NCBI GenBank assembly: GCA_024695865.1
Contig: JAILHI010000027.1
Coordinates: 62,001 to 126,000 of the forward strand
DNA: 64,000 nt
Direction of reading: 5' to 3'
Origin: Candidatus Gastranaerophilales bacterium
GTDB taxonomy: Bacteria > Cyanobacteriota > Vampirovibrionia > Gastranaerophilales > Gastranaerophilaceae
Numbering within the stretch: position 1 is the first letter of the stretch; each line of letters opens with the position of its first letter. Under the pieces are notes generated by a model, which had not been told where the DNA came from, ran no database searches, and saw only the letters and a list, made by a program, of their open reading frames with translations. Shown piece by piece: positions 44,501 to 53,731 of the stretch. The position numbers and the translations under genes were made by a program.

Positions 44501-45378
44501 GGTGAACGCATTTTTAACTCTTTTAAATTCAAATGAGCGACTTTTCTGACGTCATCTCTGTTAAAGGTTGTGTTCTTTTCGATGATAACGTTTCCGTTTT
44601 CATCAACGATATCCTGTGCAACAGTTCTTCCCAAAAGTCTGTCAACGAGAGGAACGATAACTTTTTCACCGTCCATAATCGGCTTCATGTTGATATAACG
44701 TTCTGTTCCGCAATCCGTATCACGAACTATAACGTCCTGCGCTACGTCAACCAGACGTCTTGTCAAATAACCTGAGTCAGCAGTCTTTAACGCAGTATCT
44801 ACAAGCCCTTTTCTTGCACCGTAACTTGAAATAATATATTCTGTTACGCTTAAACCTTCTTTGAAGTTTGACTTAATCGGTAAGTCGATGATTTGACCTT
44901 GTGCATCAGCCATCAGACCTCTCATACCGACTAACTGTGAAACCTGTGATAAGTTACCTCTTGCACCTGAGAACGCCATCATATATACGGAATTTAACTG
45001 GTCAAAGTTAGATACAACATTTTCCGTTAATTTTGCCGTTGTTTCAGACCATGTATCGATAACCTTCGTGTATCTTTCAACTTCGGTAATTTCACCTTTT
45101 AAGTATCTTCTTGTTGATTTTGCAATTTCTTCTTCGGCTTCTTTGAGTAATTGCTTTTTAACGGGAGGAACCGACAGGTCTGCAATAGAAATTGTAGTAC
45201 CTGATTTTGTTGCATATTTGTAACCTAAATTCTTTAAGTTATTTGCCAAATCTGCAGTTTTAGCACCGCCCCATTCGAGATACATCTGAGCAAGAAGGTT
45301 TGCAAGAGATTTCTTCTTCATATGCTCATTTATGAACTCTACATTTTTCTTTATATTTTTATTCGATAATGTATCCAT
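41536..45378 (-). CDS. rpoC2: RNA polymerase beta' subunit, C-terminal part (cyanobacterial type)
   Basis: 1280 aa. The N-terminal part (about 1-345) carries the secondary-channel rim and bridge-helix region, with [20 protein letters not shown] and the first half of the trigger loop at about 325-350 ([20 protein letters not shown]). An insertion of roughly 600 residues follows, built of repeated barrel-like units ([20 protein letters not shown] and similar), equivalent to cyanobacterial SI3. The common beta' sequence resumes at about 1008 ([20 protein letters not shown]). It is the third gene of the operon, 22 bp after rpoC1. A split rpoC with this insertion is diagnostic of the cyanobacterial lineage. 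Confidence 0.97.
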   Translation of the reverse strand: [1280 protein letters not shown]

Positions 45379-45400
45379 TTTATATCACCTTATGTTTAAA

Positions 45401-47116
45401 CTACGAGGACAAAAGCGATTTTCTGACGGTTTCATTGAAGATAATTCTTCCGACCGTTGTTTCAAATCTCTTATTATTTTCATCACGAACTACAATTTTT
45501 TCGTGCAACTGGATTACGCCGCAATCATAAGCGGAAATCGCATCATCGTAGTTGTAGAAGTAATGCAGCGTATCGGATATGTCTTCTTTCATAAGAGTTA
45601 AGTAATACATACCCAAAACCATGTCTTGAGAAGGGGTAATAATCGGTTTACCCGTTGCAGGAGCCAAAATGTTATTTGTTGCTAACATCAACATTCTTGC
45701 TTCAGCCTGTGCTTCAATAGACAAGGGAACGTGAACAGCCATTTGGTCGCCGTCGAAGTCAGCGTTGAACGCCGTACATACAAGCGGGTGAAGTTGAATT
45801 GCTCTGCCTTCAACCAATTTGGGTTCAAATGCCTGAATACCGAGTCTGTGAAGTGTAGGAGCACGGTTAAGCATTACGGGGTGTCCGTCAATAACTTCTT
45901 CCAATATATCCCAAATGACCGGATCCGAACGTTCAATCTTCTTTTTGGCTGATTTGATGTTTTGAACATGTCCTCTTTCGATAAGTTTGTTAACAACAAA
46001 CGGTTTGAAAAGTTCAATAGCCATTTCTTTCGGCAAACCGCACTGGTTAAGGCTCAACTGCGGGCCTACAACAATTACGGAACGGCCGGAGTAGTCAACA
46101 CGTTTACCCAAAAGGTTTTGTCTGAAACGACCTTGTTTACCTTCAATAATATTGCTTAAAGATTTCAAAGGTCTGTTGTTGGGGCCTACTACCGTTCTGC
46201 CTCTTCTTCCGTTATCGATAAGAGCATCAACGGCTTCCTGAAGCATACGTTTTTCGTTTCTTACGATAATTTCGGGTGCTCCCATTTCAAGAAGTCTTAA
46301 CAAACGATTGTTTCTGTTGATAACACGTCTGTATAAATCGTTTAAATCAGATGTTGCAAATCTGCCGCCGTCTAACTGAACCATAGGCCTTAAATCAGGA
46401 GGAGTTACAGGTAATACGGTCATTACAAGCCATGTCGGGTCAGTTTCGCTATCAATCATTGATTCAATTAATCTTAATCTTTTGATTAATTTTGCTTTTC
46501 TCTGAACCGAACCGCCTGTTGCTTCAAGTTCACTTCTGATTTGTGCAGCGGCATCATCAAGAACAATCTCGCCGAGTAATTCCTGAATAGCCTCTGCGCC
46601 GATGCCGACTTTTAAGGCACTTTCTTCGTGTTCCATAATGTATTCGTCATATTCATCTTCTGACAACAACTGGAATTTTTTAAATTCACTGTCAGCGGGG
46701 TCAATGACTACGTAGTTGTTGAAGTAGATTACATTTTCCAAATCTTTGAGAGTCATATCAAGAAGAAGACCCAAATAACTCGGAATACCTTTCAAGAACC
46801 AAATGTGGCTGACAGGTGCAGCGAGTTTGATGTGTCCCATTCTGTGACGTCTTACCTTGGAATCGGTAACTTCAACACCGCATCGTTCACAAATAATACC
46901 TTTGTGACGAACTCTTTTATATTTACCGCAATAACATTCCCAATCCTTTGTAGGCCCGAAAATTCTTTCACAGAACAAACCGTCTCTTTCGGGTTTTAAC
47001 GTTCTGTAATTGATTGTTTCCGGCTTGGAAACTTCGCCGTATGACCATTTAAGAATTCTTTCGGGAGATGCGATACTTATTCTTATATAATCAAAATAAT
47101 CTATACTTGTGGACAT
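45401..47116 (-). CDS. rpoC1: RNA polymerase gamma subunit (N-terminal part of beta', cyanobacterial type)
   Basis: 571 aa; cyanobacterial RpoC1 is about 620. The zinc-binding cysteines [20 protein letters not shown] (about 61-80), the catalytic magnesium loop [15 protein letters not shown] (about 465) and [15 protein letters not shown] are intact. The gene ends naturally with a stop and AAGGTG then begins rpoC2, so the split is not a frameshift: C-terminal residues of one protein and the start of the other do not overlap. The ATG is preceded by AAAGGAG. Confidence 0.97.
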   Translation of the reverse strand: MSTSIDYFDYIRISIASPERILKWSYGEVSKPETINYRTLKPERDGLFCERIFGPTKDWECYCGKYKRVRHKGIICERCGVEVTDSKVRRHRMGHIKLAAPVSHIWFLKGIPSYLGLLLDMTLKDLENVIYFNNYVVIDPADSEFKKFQLLSEDEYDEYIMEHEESALKVGIGAEAIQELLGEIVLDDAAAQIRSELEATGGSVQRKAKLIKRLRLIESMIDSETDPTWLVMTVLPVTPPDLRPMVQLDGGRFATSDLNDLYRRVINRNNRLLRLLEMGAPEIIVRNEKRMLQEAVDALIDNGRRGRTVVGPNNRPLKSLSNIIEGKQGRFRQNLLGKRVDYSGRSVIVVGPQLSLNQCGLPKEMAIELFKPFVVNKLIERGHVQNIKSAKKKIERSDPVIWDILEEVIDGHPVMLNRAPTLHRLGIQAFEPKLVEGRAIQLHPLVCTAFNADFDGDQMAVHVPLSIEAQAEARMLMLATNNILAPATGKPIITPSQDMVLGMYYLTLMKEDISDTLHYFYNYDDAISAYDCGVIQLHEKIVVRDENNKRFETTVGRIIFNETVRKSLLSS

Positions 47117-47138
47117 TATTGATTGTCTCCTTTATTTA

Positions 47139-50100
47139 CTAATCCTTGAACGAAGTGGGTTCAAAGAAATTGATGTTTAACAAATCGGAATCCATATCCG
47201 AAAGGACTCTTTTCGGGGCAGCCTTTCTTATATCATCTGAATCTGACATAAGGTTAACTTCTTCTCCGCCCTTCTTCGCAACGGTAATGTCAAGACCGAT
47301 ACTCTGTAATTCTCTGACAAGTACCTTGAACGATTCGGGGATACCCGGTCTCGGAATGTTATCACCTTTAACGATTGCTTCGTATGCTCTTGAACGACCG
47401 TTAACATCATCAGATTTAATTGTAAGCATTTCCTGAAGTGTATAAGCCGCACCGTATGCTTCCAAAGCCCAAACTTCCATTTCACCGAATCTTTGACCGC
47501 CAAATTGTGCTTTACCACCCAAAGGTTGTTGTGTAACAAGTGAATACGGGCCTGTGCTTCTTGCGTGAATTTTATCATCAACAAGGTGAACAAGTTTGAG
47601 GAAGTAAATTAAACCTACCGCAACGGGTCTGTCAAATTTTTCGCCAGTTCTGCCGTCGATGAGGAAGACTTTACCGTCTTCGCCGACCCAGTCACAGCCT
47701 GATTCTTTGATACCTCTTAAAAGTTCTGCCTTTGTTGCTTTTTCTGATTGGTTTTCACCGTACATTTCATCAAAGGAAGGTGTTTCATAGTAATCACCTG
47801 TGAGGTATGATGCCAAACCGAGCAAACATTCATAGGTTTGACCAACGTTCATACGGGAAGGTACACCAAGCGGATTAAGAACTATATCAACAGGTGTTCC
47901 GTCGGGTAAGAACGGCATATCTTCTCTCGGTAATATTCTTGAAACAATACCCTTGTTTCCGTGACGTCCGGAGAGTTTATCACCTACGGAAACTTTACGT
48001 TTCTGAGCAATGTAAACTCTGATAACGGTATTTGCTCCGGGCGGTAATTCATCGCCCTTTTCTCTGTCAAATACTTTGACATCGACTACACGTCCGCCTT
48101 CACCGTGAGGTACACGAAGTGAATTATCTTTTACATCTCTTGCCTTTTCTGCGAAAATTGCTCTTAACAATTTTTCTTCTGGCGGATGTTCGGATTCACC
48201 TTTCGGTGTAACTTTACCAACCAATATATCGTCTGCATAAACTCTTGCACCGATACGCACAATACCTCTTTCATCGAGGTGTCTGAGAGAATCTTCCGAA
48301 ACGTTCGGAACTTCTCTTGTAATTTCTTCGGGGCCTAATTTTGTCTGACGGGCATCAATTTCGAGTTTTTCAATGTGAACTGATGTAAATACGTCGTCCT
48401 GAACCAATCTTTCGGAAATAAGGATAGCATCTTCGAAGTTATATCCTTCCCAGGGCATGTAAGCCGCCAGTATGTTTTTACCGAGAGAAAGTTCACCGAA
48501 GTGGGTAGAAGCACCGTCTGCGAGGACATCGCCCGCTTTAACCTGCTGGCCGACTTTGACAATCGGTTTTTGGTTAATACAGGTATCCTGGTTGCTTCTT
48601 ACATATTTCATAAGCTGGTATCTGTGTGCTTTACCTGCTTTATCTTTTACAGTAACTTCTTCACCTACGACTCTGTCAACAACGCCGTCAACTTCGGAAA
48701 CGACAACCATGCCCGAATCTTTTGCGGCTCTCTTTTCAAGACCCGTACCGACAACCGGTCTGTCCGTAATCAAAAGCGGTACAGCCTGACGCTGCATGTT
48801 AGAACCCATCAGTGCACGGTTAGCATCGTCGTGTTCGATAAACGGAATAACCGATGTTGCAACCGAGATGATTTGGATAGGTGAAACACCGACATAGTCA
48901 ACTTTGCTGGAATCGTCAACCGTAAATTCGGATTTATAACGGACAGGAACCTGTTTAGCCTTAATGGTTCTGTCTTTGTTAAGCATGATATCACCGGGAG
49001 CAACACGGAAGTTTTCTTCTTCGTCTGCTGACATATAGTGAACTTCATCGGTTACCTTTCCGTCTTTTACGGCAAAATAAGGTGTTTCAATAAAACCGTA
49101 ATCGTTGACTTTTGCGTGAGTAGCCAAGGAACCGATAAGACCTGCGTTCGGGCCTTCAGGTGTTTCAATAGGACAAAGACGTCCGTAGTGTGAGGGGTGA
49201 ATATCACGAACAGCAAATCCTGCTCTTTCTCTGACCAAACCACCGGGGCCTAATGCCGAAATACGTCTTTTGTGAGTTAATTCGGCAAGCGGGTTTGTCT
49301 GATCCATGAACTGTGATAATTGTGATGAACCGAAAAATTCCTTCAAGGAAGCAATTAACGGTTTTGTGTTCAACAAATTCAACGGGGTAAGCGTATCGGA
49401 ATTTTGCAAAGTCATTCTTTCTTTTACAATTCTTTCAATACGGCTTAAACCGACTCTGAATTGGTTTTGAAGAAGTTCACCGACCGAACGTACACGTCTG
49501 TTACCCAAGTGGTCGATGTCATCACAACTTCCTTCATCGTAGGTTAAATTGATTAAATATTCGATTGATGCAACCAAATCCTGTTGTGTCAACGTTCTTT
49601 GTGTTGCGGGAATATTCAGATTAAGTTTTTTGTTTAATTTATAACGACCGACTCTGCCGATATCGTATTTCTTTTCGTCAAAGAATCTTGCATCAAGAAT
49701 CTGACGTCCGCCTGCTGCTGATGCAGGGTCGCCCGGACGAAGTTTTTTGTAAACTTCAATCAAGGCTTCTTCGGTAGTGTCAGCCGTATCTTTATCTAAT
49801 GTTTTCTTTAAAAATTCAAAGTGAGTAAATAAAGATTCCATTTCCGAAGGAGTTATGCCTAAAGCTTTTAACAATGTTGTTGCCAAAATCTTTCTGTTTT
49901 TATCGATTCTGACATGTATAATATCGTTAGCATCGGTTTCGATTTTTAACCATGCTCCTCTGTTAGGAATTAAAGTTGCGTTGTATAAACGTTTACCTGT
50001 CGGAGAGATTTCTCTCTTGAAGTAAACACCGGGAGAACGCACAATTTGCGAAACGATAACACGTTCCGCACCGTTCACGATAAAGGTACCTTTATCAGTC

Positions 50101-50450
50101 ATTGTCGGGATATCACCGATATAAACTTCCTGTTCCTTGATTTCACCGCTGTCACGGTTAACCAAACGAACCATTACCCGCAACTGTTTTGCATAAGTTG
50201 CATCGTGAATTCTTGCTTCTTCGATTGTATATTTAGCATTATCGAACGTATAGTTCGGCAAAAAGTGTAACTCCAAACGACCCGTGTAGTCTTTAATAGG
50301 AGAATATGAAAGAAATTCTTCCTTCAAACCTTCTTTTAAAAACCATTCAAACGATTTCTTCTGAACTTCAATCAAGTCAGGCAAATCATTCAAGCGGGTT
50401 TTGGGTATCCCCATCGGCGTTACTCTTTCAGAATAAGTTTTCTTTAACAT
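47139..50450 (-). CDS. rpoB: RNA polymerase beta subunit
   Basis: 1103 aa, comparable to cyanobacterial RpoB and lacking the large E. coli insertions. The rifampicin region reads [20 protein letters not shown] then [20 protein letters not shown], the wild-type (sensitive) residues. The C-terminus contains [29 protein letters not shown] lies before the ATG. rplJ/rplL are not upstream, as in cyanobacteria. A leader of about 150 nt precedes the gene. Confidence 0.98.
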   Translation of the reverse strand: MLKKTYSERVTPMGIPKTRLNDLPDLIEVQKKSFEWFLKEGLKEEFLSYSPIKDYTGRLELHFLPNYTFDNAKYTIEEARIHDATYAKQLRVMVRLVNRDSGEIKEQEVYIGDIPTMTDKGTFIVNGAERVIVSQIVRSPGVYFKREISPTGKRLYNATLIPNRGAWLKIETDANDIIHVRIDKNRKILATTLLKALGITPSEMESLFTHFEFLKKTLDKDTADTTEEALIEVYKKLRPGDPASAAGGRQILDARFFDEKKYDIGRVGRYKLNKKLNLNIPATQRTLTQQDLVASIEYLINLTYDEGSCDDIDHLGNRRVRSVGELLQNQFRVGLSRIERIVKERMTLQNSDTLTPLNLLNTKPLIASLKEFFGSSQLSQFMDQTNPLAELTHKRRISALGPGGLVRERAGFAVRDIHPSHYGRLCPIETPEGPNAGLIGSLATHAKVNDYGFIETPYFAVKDGKVTDEVHYMSADEEENFRVAPGDIMLNKDRTIKAKQVPVRYKSEFTVDDSSKVDYVGVSPIQIISVATSVIPFIEHDDANRALMGSNMQRQAVPLLITDRPVVGTGLEKRAAKDSGMVVVSEVDGVVDRVVGEEVTVKDKAGKAHRYQLMKYVRSNQDTCINQKPIVKVGQQVKAGDVLADGASTHFGELSLGKNILAAYMPWEGYNFEDAILISERLVQDDVFTSVHIEKLEIDARQTKLGPEEITREVPNVSEDSLRHLDERGIVRIGARVYADDILVGKVTPKGESEHPPEEKLLRAIFAEKARDVKDNSLRVPHGEGGRVVDVKVFDREKGDELPPGANTVIRVYIAQKRKVSVGDKLSGRHGNKGIVSRILPREDMPFLPDGTPVDIVLNPLGVPSRMNVGQTYECLLGLASYLTGDYYETPSFDEMYGENQSEKATKAELLRGIKESGCDWVGEDGKVFLIDGRTGEKFDRPVAVGLIYFLKLVHLVDDKIHARSTGPYSLVTQQPLGGKAQFGGQRFGEMEVWALEAYGAAYTLQEMLTIKSDDVNGRSRAYEAIVKGDNIPRPGIPESFKVLVRELQSIGLDITVAKKGGEEVNLMSDSDDIRKAAPKRVLSDMDSDLLNINFFEPTSFKD

Positions 50451-50606
50451 TTATTCACCTCGCTGCATGTGGCATACTTTATTATTCAGTTTTTTATAAG
50501 TATGTGTTTTGTACAAAATATTACTCTTTTATTCGGGTATTTGCTGATTTTCAGCCCTTTTATCTTACGAATAAGGGTATTTTTGACACTATTTACCCGT
50601 TTAAAA

Positions 50607-50635
50607 ATCATAAACCGCTAAATATTCTACGTCAA
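50607..50635 (-). promoter_or_regulatory. Predicted rpoB operon promoter
   Basis: Minus strand TTGACG (50630-50635), 17 nt, TATGAT (50607-50612): near-consensus. Predicted start near 50600, leaving a leader of about 150 nt. Confidence 0.75.
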
Positions 50636-50720
50636 GAAAAATAACAAGAAATTTAAATATTAATGTAAAATTTTGTAACATTATATTTTTGGCAAAATTT
50701 TTCGGAAAAAATCTGTTAAT

Positions 50721-51584
50721 TTACTTTAAAATATATTTGATGGCTTGCGGGATATAGTCAATAATTTCCGATGCAAGAAGTCCGTACTCGGTTGTGTTTT
50801 CAGAACCCGTTTCAGCGGCAAGGCCGTGCAAATATACACCTAACGAGGCTGCATAAAACAAGTCTTTGTTTTTCATTTGTGCCCCAATTCCCGAAATCAT
50901 GCCTGTCAGCACATCTCCCGAGCCTGCTTTTGCAAGAGCGGAATTACCGCTTTTGTTAATATAAATTCTGTTTCCGTCTGCAACAACGGTTTCATGCCCC
51001 TTTAAAACAACCGTGCAATTATATTTTTCTGAAGCAGTTTGGGCATATTTTTCTCTGTCTGTCTGAATTGTTTCAACGGAAACATCTAAAAGTCTTGATA
51101 ATTCTCTCGGGTGTGGTGTTATTACAGATTTTTCGGGAAGTTTAACACTATGTGCAGCAGAAATTGCATTTAAAGCATCTGCGTCTATTACGCACGGTTT
51201 ATCAGCCTTTGATAAAAACTCTGTTACGAATTTTTGTGTTTCTGCATTTTGGGAAAGCCCCGAACCGATTGAAAAAACATCGTATTCCGTCAATTTGTTC
51301 AACACCGTGTTAACGCTATCTGTGTTTATGCAACCATTCGTGTTTTTGAGCGGAAATATTGTAATATCGGGTGTATAAGATATTACGGAAGAACAAATTT
51401 GCGATGGGCATGCCAAAGTAACATATCCCGCACCTGTTTTTAATGCCGATAAGGAAGAAAGTATTGCGGCACCCGCATAAAATTCGGAACCTGCGATATT
51501 TAATATTTTTCCATAAGTCCCCTTGTGCGAATTTTGTATCCTTTTCGGAAAATACTGAAGTATTTCTTCTAACTCAATCCGCAT
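50721..51584 (-). CDS. nnrD: ADP-dependent (S)-NAD(P)H-hydrate dehydratase
   Basis: Repairs hydrated NADH/NADPH. It is 287 aa, carbohydrate-kinase-like domain only: KGTYGKILNIAGSEFYAGAA, VITPHPRELSRLLDVS, VVLKGHETVVADGN and the catalytic NSALAKAGSGDVLTGMISG. The N-terminal epimerase domain (NnrE), often fused, is absent. The start overlaps trmL by 16 nt. Confidence 0.95.
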   Translation of the reverse strand: MRIELEEILQYFPKRIQNSHKGTYGKILNIAGSEFYAGAAILSSLSALKTGAGYVTLACPSQICSSVISYTPDITIFPLKNTNGCINTDSVNTVLNKLTEYDVFSIGSGLSQNAETQKFVTEFLSKADKPCVIDADALNAISAAHSVKLPEKSVITPHPRELSRLLDVSVETIQTDREKYAQTASEKYNCTVVLKGHETVVADGNRIYINKSGNSALAKAGSGDVLTGMISGIGAQMKNKDLFYAASLGVYLHGLAAETGSENTTEYGLLASEIIDYIPQAIKYILK

Positions 51585-52033
51585 TGACGTACAGCCTCAT
51601 AAACAACAATAGCAACGGTATTTGAAAGATTTAAACTTCTTTGTCCCTCTTTCATCGGAACGGTAAGTGCCATGTCCGCATTTGCGAAAAGTAAATCCTC
51701 GGGCAAGCCTCTTGTTTCGGGGCCGAAAACAAAAAAATCACCCTTTTTGAATTTTCTCTCGGTATAAACATTTTTACTTTTTGTTGTCAGATAATAAAAA
51801 TCAGAATCGGGATAATCCTTTTGCAGACTTTCCAAATCGTTGTATTTTACGATGTTTACGGCATCGTGATAATCGAGTCCGCATCGTTTCATGTGTTTAT
51901 CGTCCATGGAAAAACCGAGCCTGCCGACAAGAAACAGTTTAGAACCCGTACAGGCACAGGTTCTTATAATATTTCCCGTATTTTGAGGAATTTCAGGTTC
52001 AAAAAGAACTATATTAAAATTTTGGGTTTCCAT
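51569..52033 (-). CDS. trmL: tRNA (cytidine/uridine-34-2'-O)-methyltransferase
   Basis: 154 aa SPOUT methyltransferase: NIVLFEPEIPQNTGNIIRTC at the N-terminus, FVFGPETRGLPEDLL in the knot, and RSLNLSNTVAIVVYEAVRQ at the C-terminus. It methylates the wobble ribose of tRNA-Leu. The ATG follows the stop of the next gene with no gap. Confidence 0.95.
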   Translation of the reverse strand: METQNFNIVLFEPEIPQNTGNIIRTCACTGSKLFLVGRLGFSMDDKHMKRCGLDYHDAVNIVKYNDLESLQKDYPDSDFYYLTTKSKNVYTERKFKKGDFFVFGPETRGLPEDLLFANADMALTVPMKEGQRSLNLSNTVAIVVYEAVRQCGLS

Positions 52034-52633
52034 TTATTTCTTTTCGTTTACCAAATATTTCTGACCTGCGCTGACAACGGGTAAGGCTCTCAATACGCAG
52101 AAAATAACCGTCAGATATACAGAAATATCTTTAATAACCGCAAGCCAGTGAGGTGCTTCCCAAGCGGGAATATGGCAGGCAATTACGGTAACAAAAGCAA
52201 AAACCTTTGCCCCGCCATAGACCGCTCTTGAAAATCTCGATGATGTTAAAAATTTACCGATTTTGCTCTGAACCATACTGTCTTCACCGAAAGCCGTACA
52301 GCCGTCCGCAAAAGCAATACCTCTTAAAGTGTCGGTAACAAAACTTCTTGTCATTACAACAAGCGGAATCCATACCGGTACCCAGCCGTATGCACAGAAG
52401 GCAATCCAATACGCATTTTCAACAATTCTGTCGCCTAAAATATCAATTATAGAGCCGATTTTAGATGCTTCGTTGAACTTTCTTGCAACCCAGCCGTCAA
52501 AGGCATCAAGCAAAATAACCGCCAAAGTCAGAACAATTGCCATTTTGTAAAATAGCGGTGTTGTTTCATAACCCAGCATTATCAATAAATACATTGCCAA
52601 AATTACTCTGAATAACGATATTAAATTAGCCAT
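52034..52633 (-). CDS. CDP-alcohol phosphatidyltransferase family protein (PgsA-like)
   Basis: 199 aa with five to six membrane helices. The catalytic motif D-x2-DG-x2-AR-x8-G-x3-D-x3-D is complete (LDAFDGWVARKFNEASKIGS, then IIDILGDRI). This is the family of phosphatidylglycerophosphate and phosphatidylinositol-phosphate synthases; PgsA is the most likely role. GGAG precedes the ATG. Confidence 0.9.
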   Translation of the reverse strand: MANLISLFRVILAMYLLIMLGYETTPLFYKMAIVLTLAVILLDAFDGWVARKFNEASKIGSIIDILGDRIVENAYWIAFCAYGWVPVWIPLVVMTRSFVTDTLRGIAFADGCTAFGEDSMVQSKIGKFLTSSRFSRAVYGGAKVFAFVTVIACHIPAWEAPHWLAVIKDISVYLTVIFCVLRALPVVSAGQKYLVNEKK

Positions 52634-52644
52634 ATTTTCTCCGA

Positions 52645-53643
52645 TTATTTTTTACTTCTTGATAGTGCAAAATCTACTTTATCGAGTTGTTTTCTTCTTT
52701 CGCCGAGCATAATTTTTTCTGCTTCTTCGAGAATGCTTACAACCTGATATCCGTTTAATCCGTCACTTCTCGGTTTTGTACCGCTTTCCATACAATTCAG
52801 GAAGTGCTGACATTCTAATTTTAACGGTTCTATTTCTATAAAGTCAAGAGCCTCAGGTTTAGCAGCACCGGGGGTAGTATGGTCGATAACCTGTAATTTG
52901 TGTTCGGGCAGTGTGTCGTCAAAAATTGCCGTTGCCTTTGTACCTCTTACAAGAAGATTAACTCTTTTTACGGGGTGAATCCAACTGTCAGAAATCTGAC
53001 CGACTATACCGCCTTCATATTCGATTGTTACGTGAGTGATATCCATAATATCATTTTTGTCCGAAGAAACACCGACGGCACTGATTACTCTGACGGGGGC
53101 TTTGCCCAATACATAAGAGGTCATTGAAACATCGTGCGGTGCCAAATCCCACATTACGCTTCTGTCGTTTTTAAAATAATTGATATTGAGTCTGTCACTC
53201 TGGATATATGTGATATCGCCGAGCATACCGTCATCAATGAGCATCTTTAAACGATTGACTGCAGGGTGATACAGGAGAAGGTGTCCCACCATTAGTGTTA
53301 AATCTTTTTCATCTGCAAGTTCCATAAGTTTTTTGGCTTCTTCGGCAACCGTTGAAATCGGTTTTTCAACGTAAACATGCTTGCCCGCATTCAAGACCGC
53401 ACTTACTATTTTAAAGTGGGTATGACTCGGGGTAACAACGGCAACTGCTTCAATTTCGGGGTTGTTTAAAACTTCTTTAAAATCCGTTGTGAAGTGTACT
53501 TTTTCATATTCCATCGCAAGTTTTTTGAGGTTGTCCGTATCTAAATCGCAGACAGTATTTAAAGCATTCAGATTATAGAAATTTCTGACAATATTTTTGC
53601 CCCATAAACCGCAACCGATAACTGCTACATTAGGTGATTTCAT
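52645..53643 (-). CDS. Gfo/Idh/MocA-family NAD(P)-dependent oxidoreductase
   Basis: 332 aa. Rossmann motif VAVIGCGLWGKNIVRNFYNL, the EKP motif GKHVYVEKPIST (about 93-104), and HDVSMTSYVLG in the substrate domain. Close in layout to sugar 3-oxidoreductases such as the UDP-GlcNAcA 3-dehydrogenase type (WbpB/WlbA) used in surface-glycan synthesis, but the substrate is unproven. GGAG precedes the ATG. It is followed by pgsA-like, trmL and nnrD with tiny gaps. Confidence 0.88.
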   Translation of the reverse strand: MKSPNVAVIGCGLWGKNIVRNFYNLNALNTVCDLDTDNLKKLAMEYEKVHFTTDFKEVLNNPEIEAVAVVTPSHTHFKIVSAVLNAGKHVYVEKPISTVAEEAKKLMELADEKDLTLMVGHLLLYHPAVNRLKMLIDDGMLGDITYIQSDRLNINYFKNDRSVMWDLAPHDVSMTSYVLGKAPVRVISAVGVSSDKNDIMDITHVTIEYEGGIVGQISDSWIHPVKRVNLLVRGTKATAIFDDTLPEHKLQVIDHTTPGAAKPEALDFIEIEPLKLECQHFLNCMESGTKPRSDGLNGYQVVSILEEAEKIMLGERRKQLDKVDFALSRSKK

Positions 53644-53731
53644 CTTTTTTCTCCGTAACTATTCATTTTAGTTTTTACATTTCTATAATATATGAAAAAT
53701 ATTTTTTAATACACAAAACAAAATTAAGATT

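Noticed and set aside
41536-47116. Frameshift or pseudogene in rpoC
   Set aside because: Both halves are complete, each with its own ribosome site, and the break point is that of cyanobacterial rpoC1/rpoC2.
47139-50450. Rifampicin-resistance substitutions in rpoB
   Set aside because: The cluster around [13 protein letters not shown] shows wild-type residues at the usual positions.
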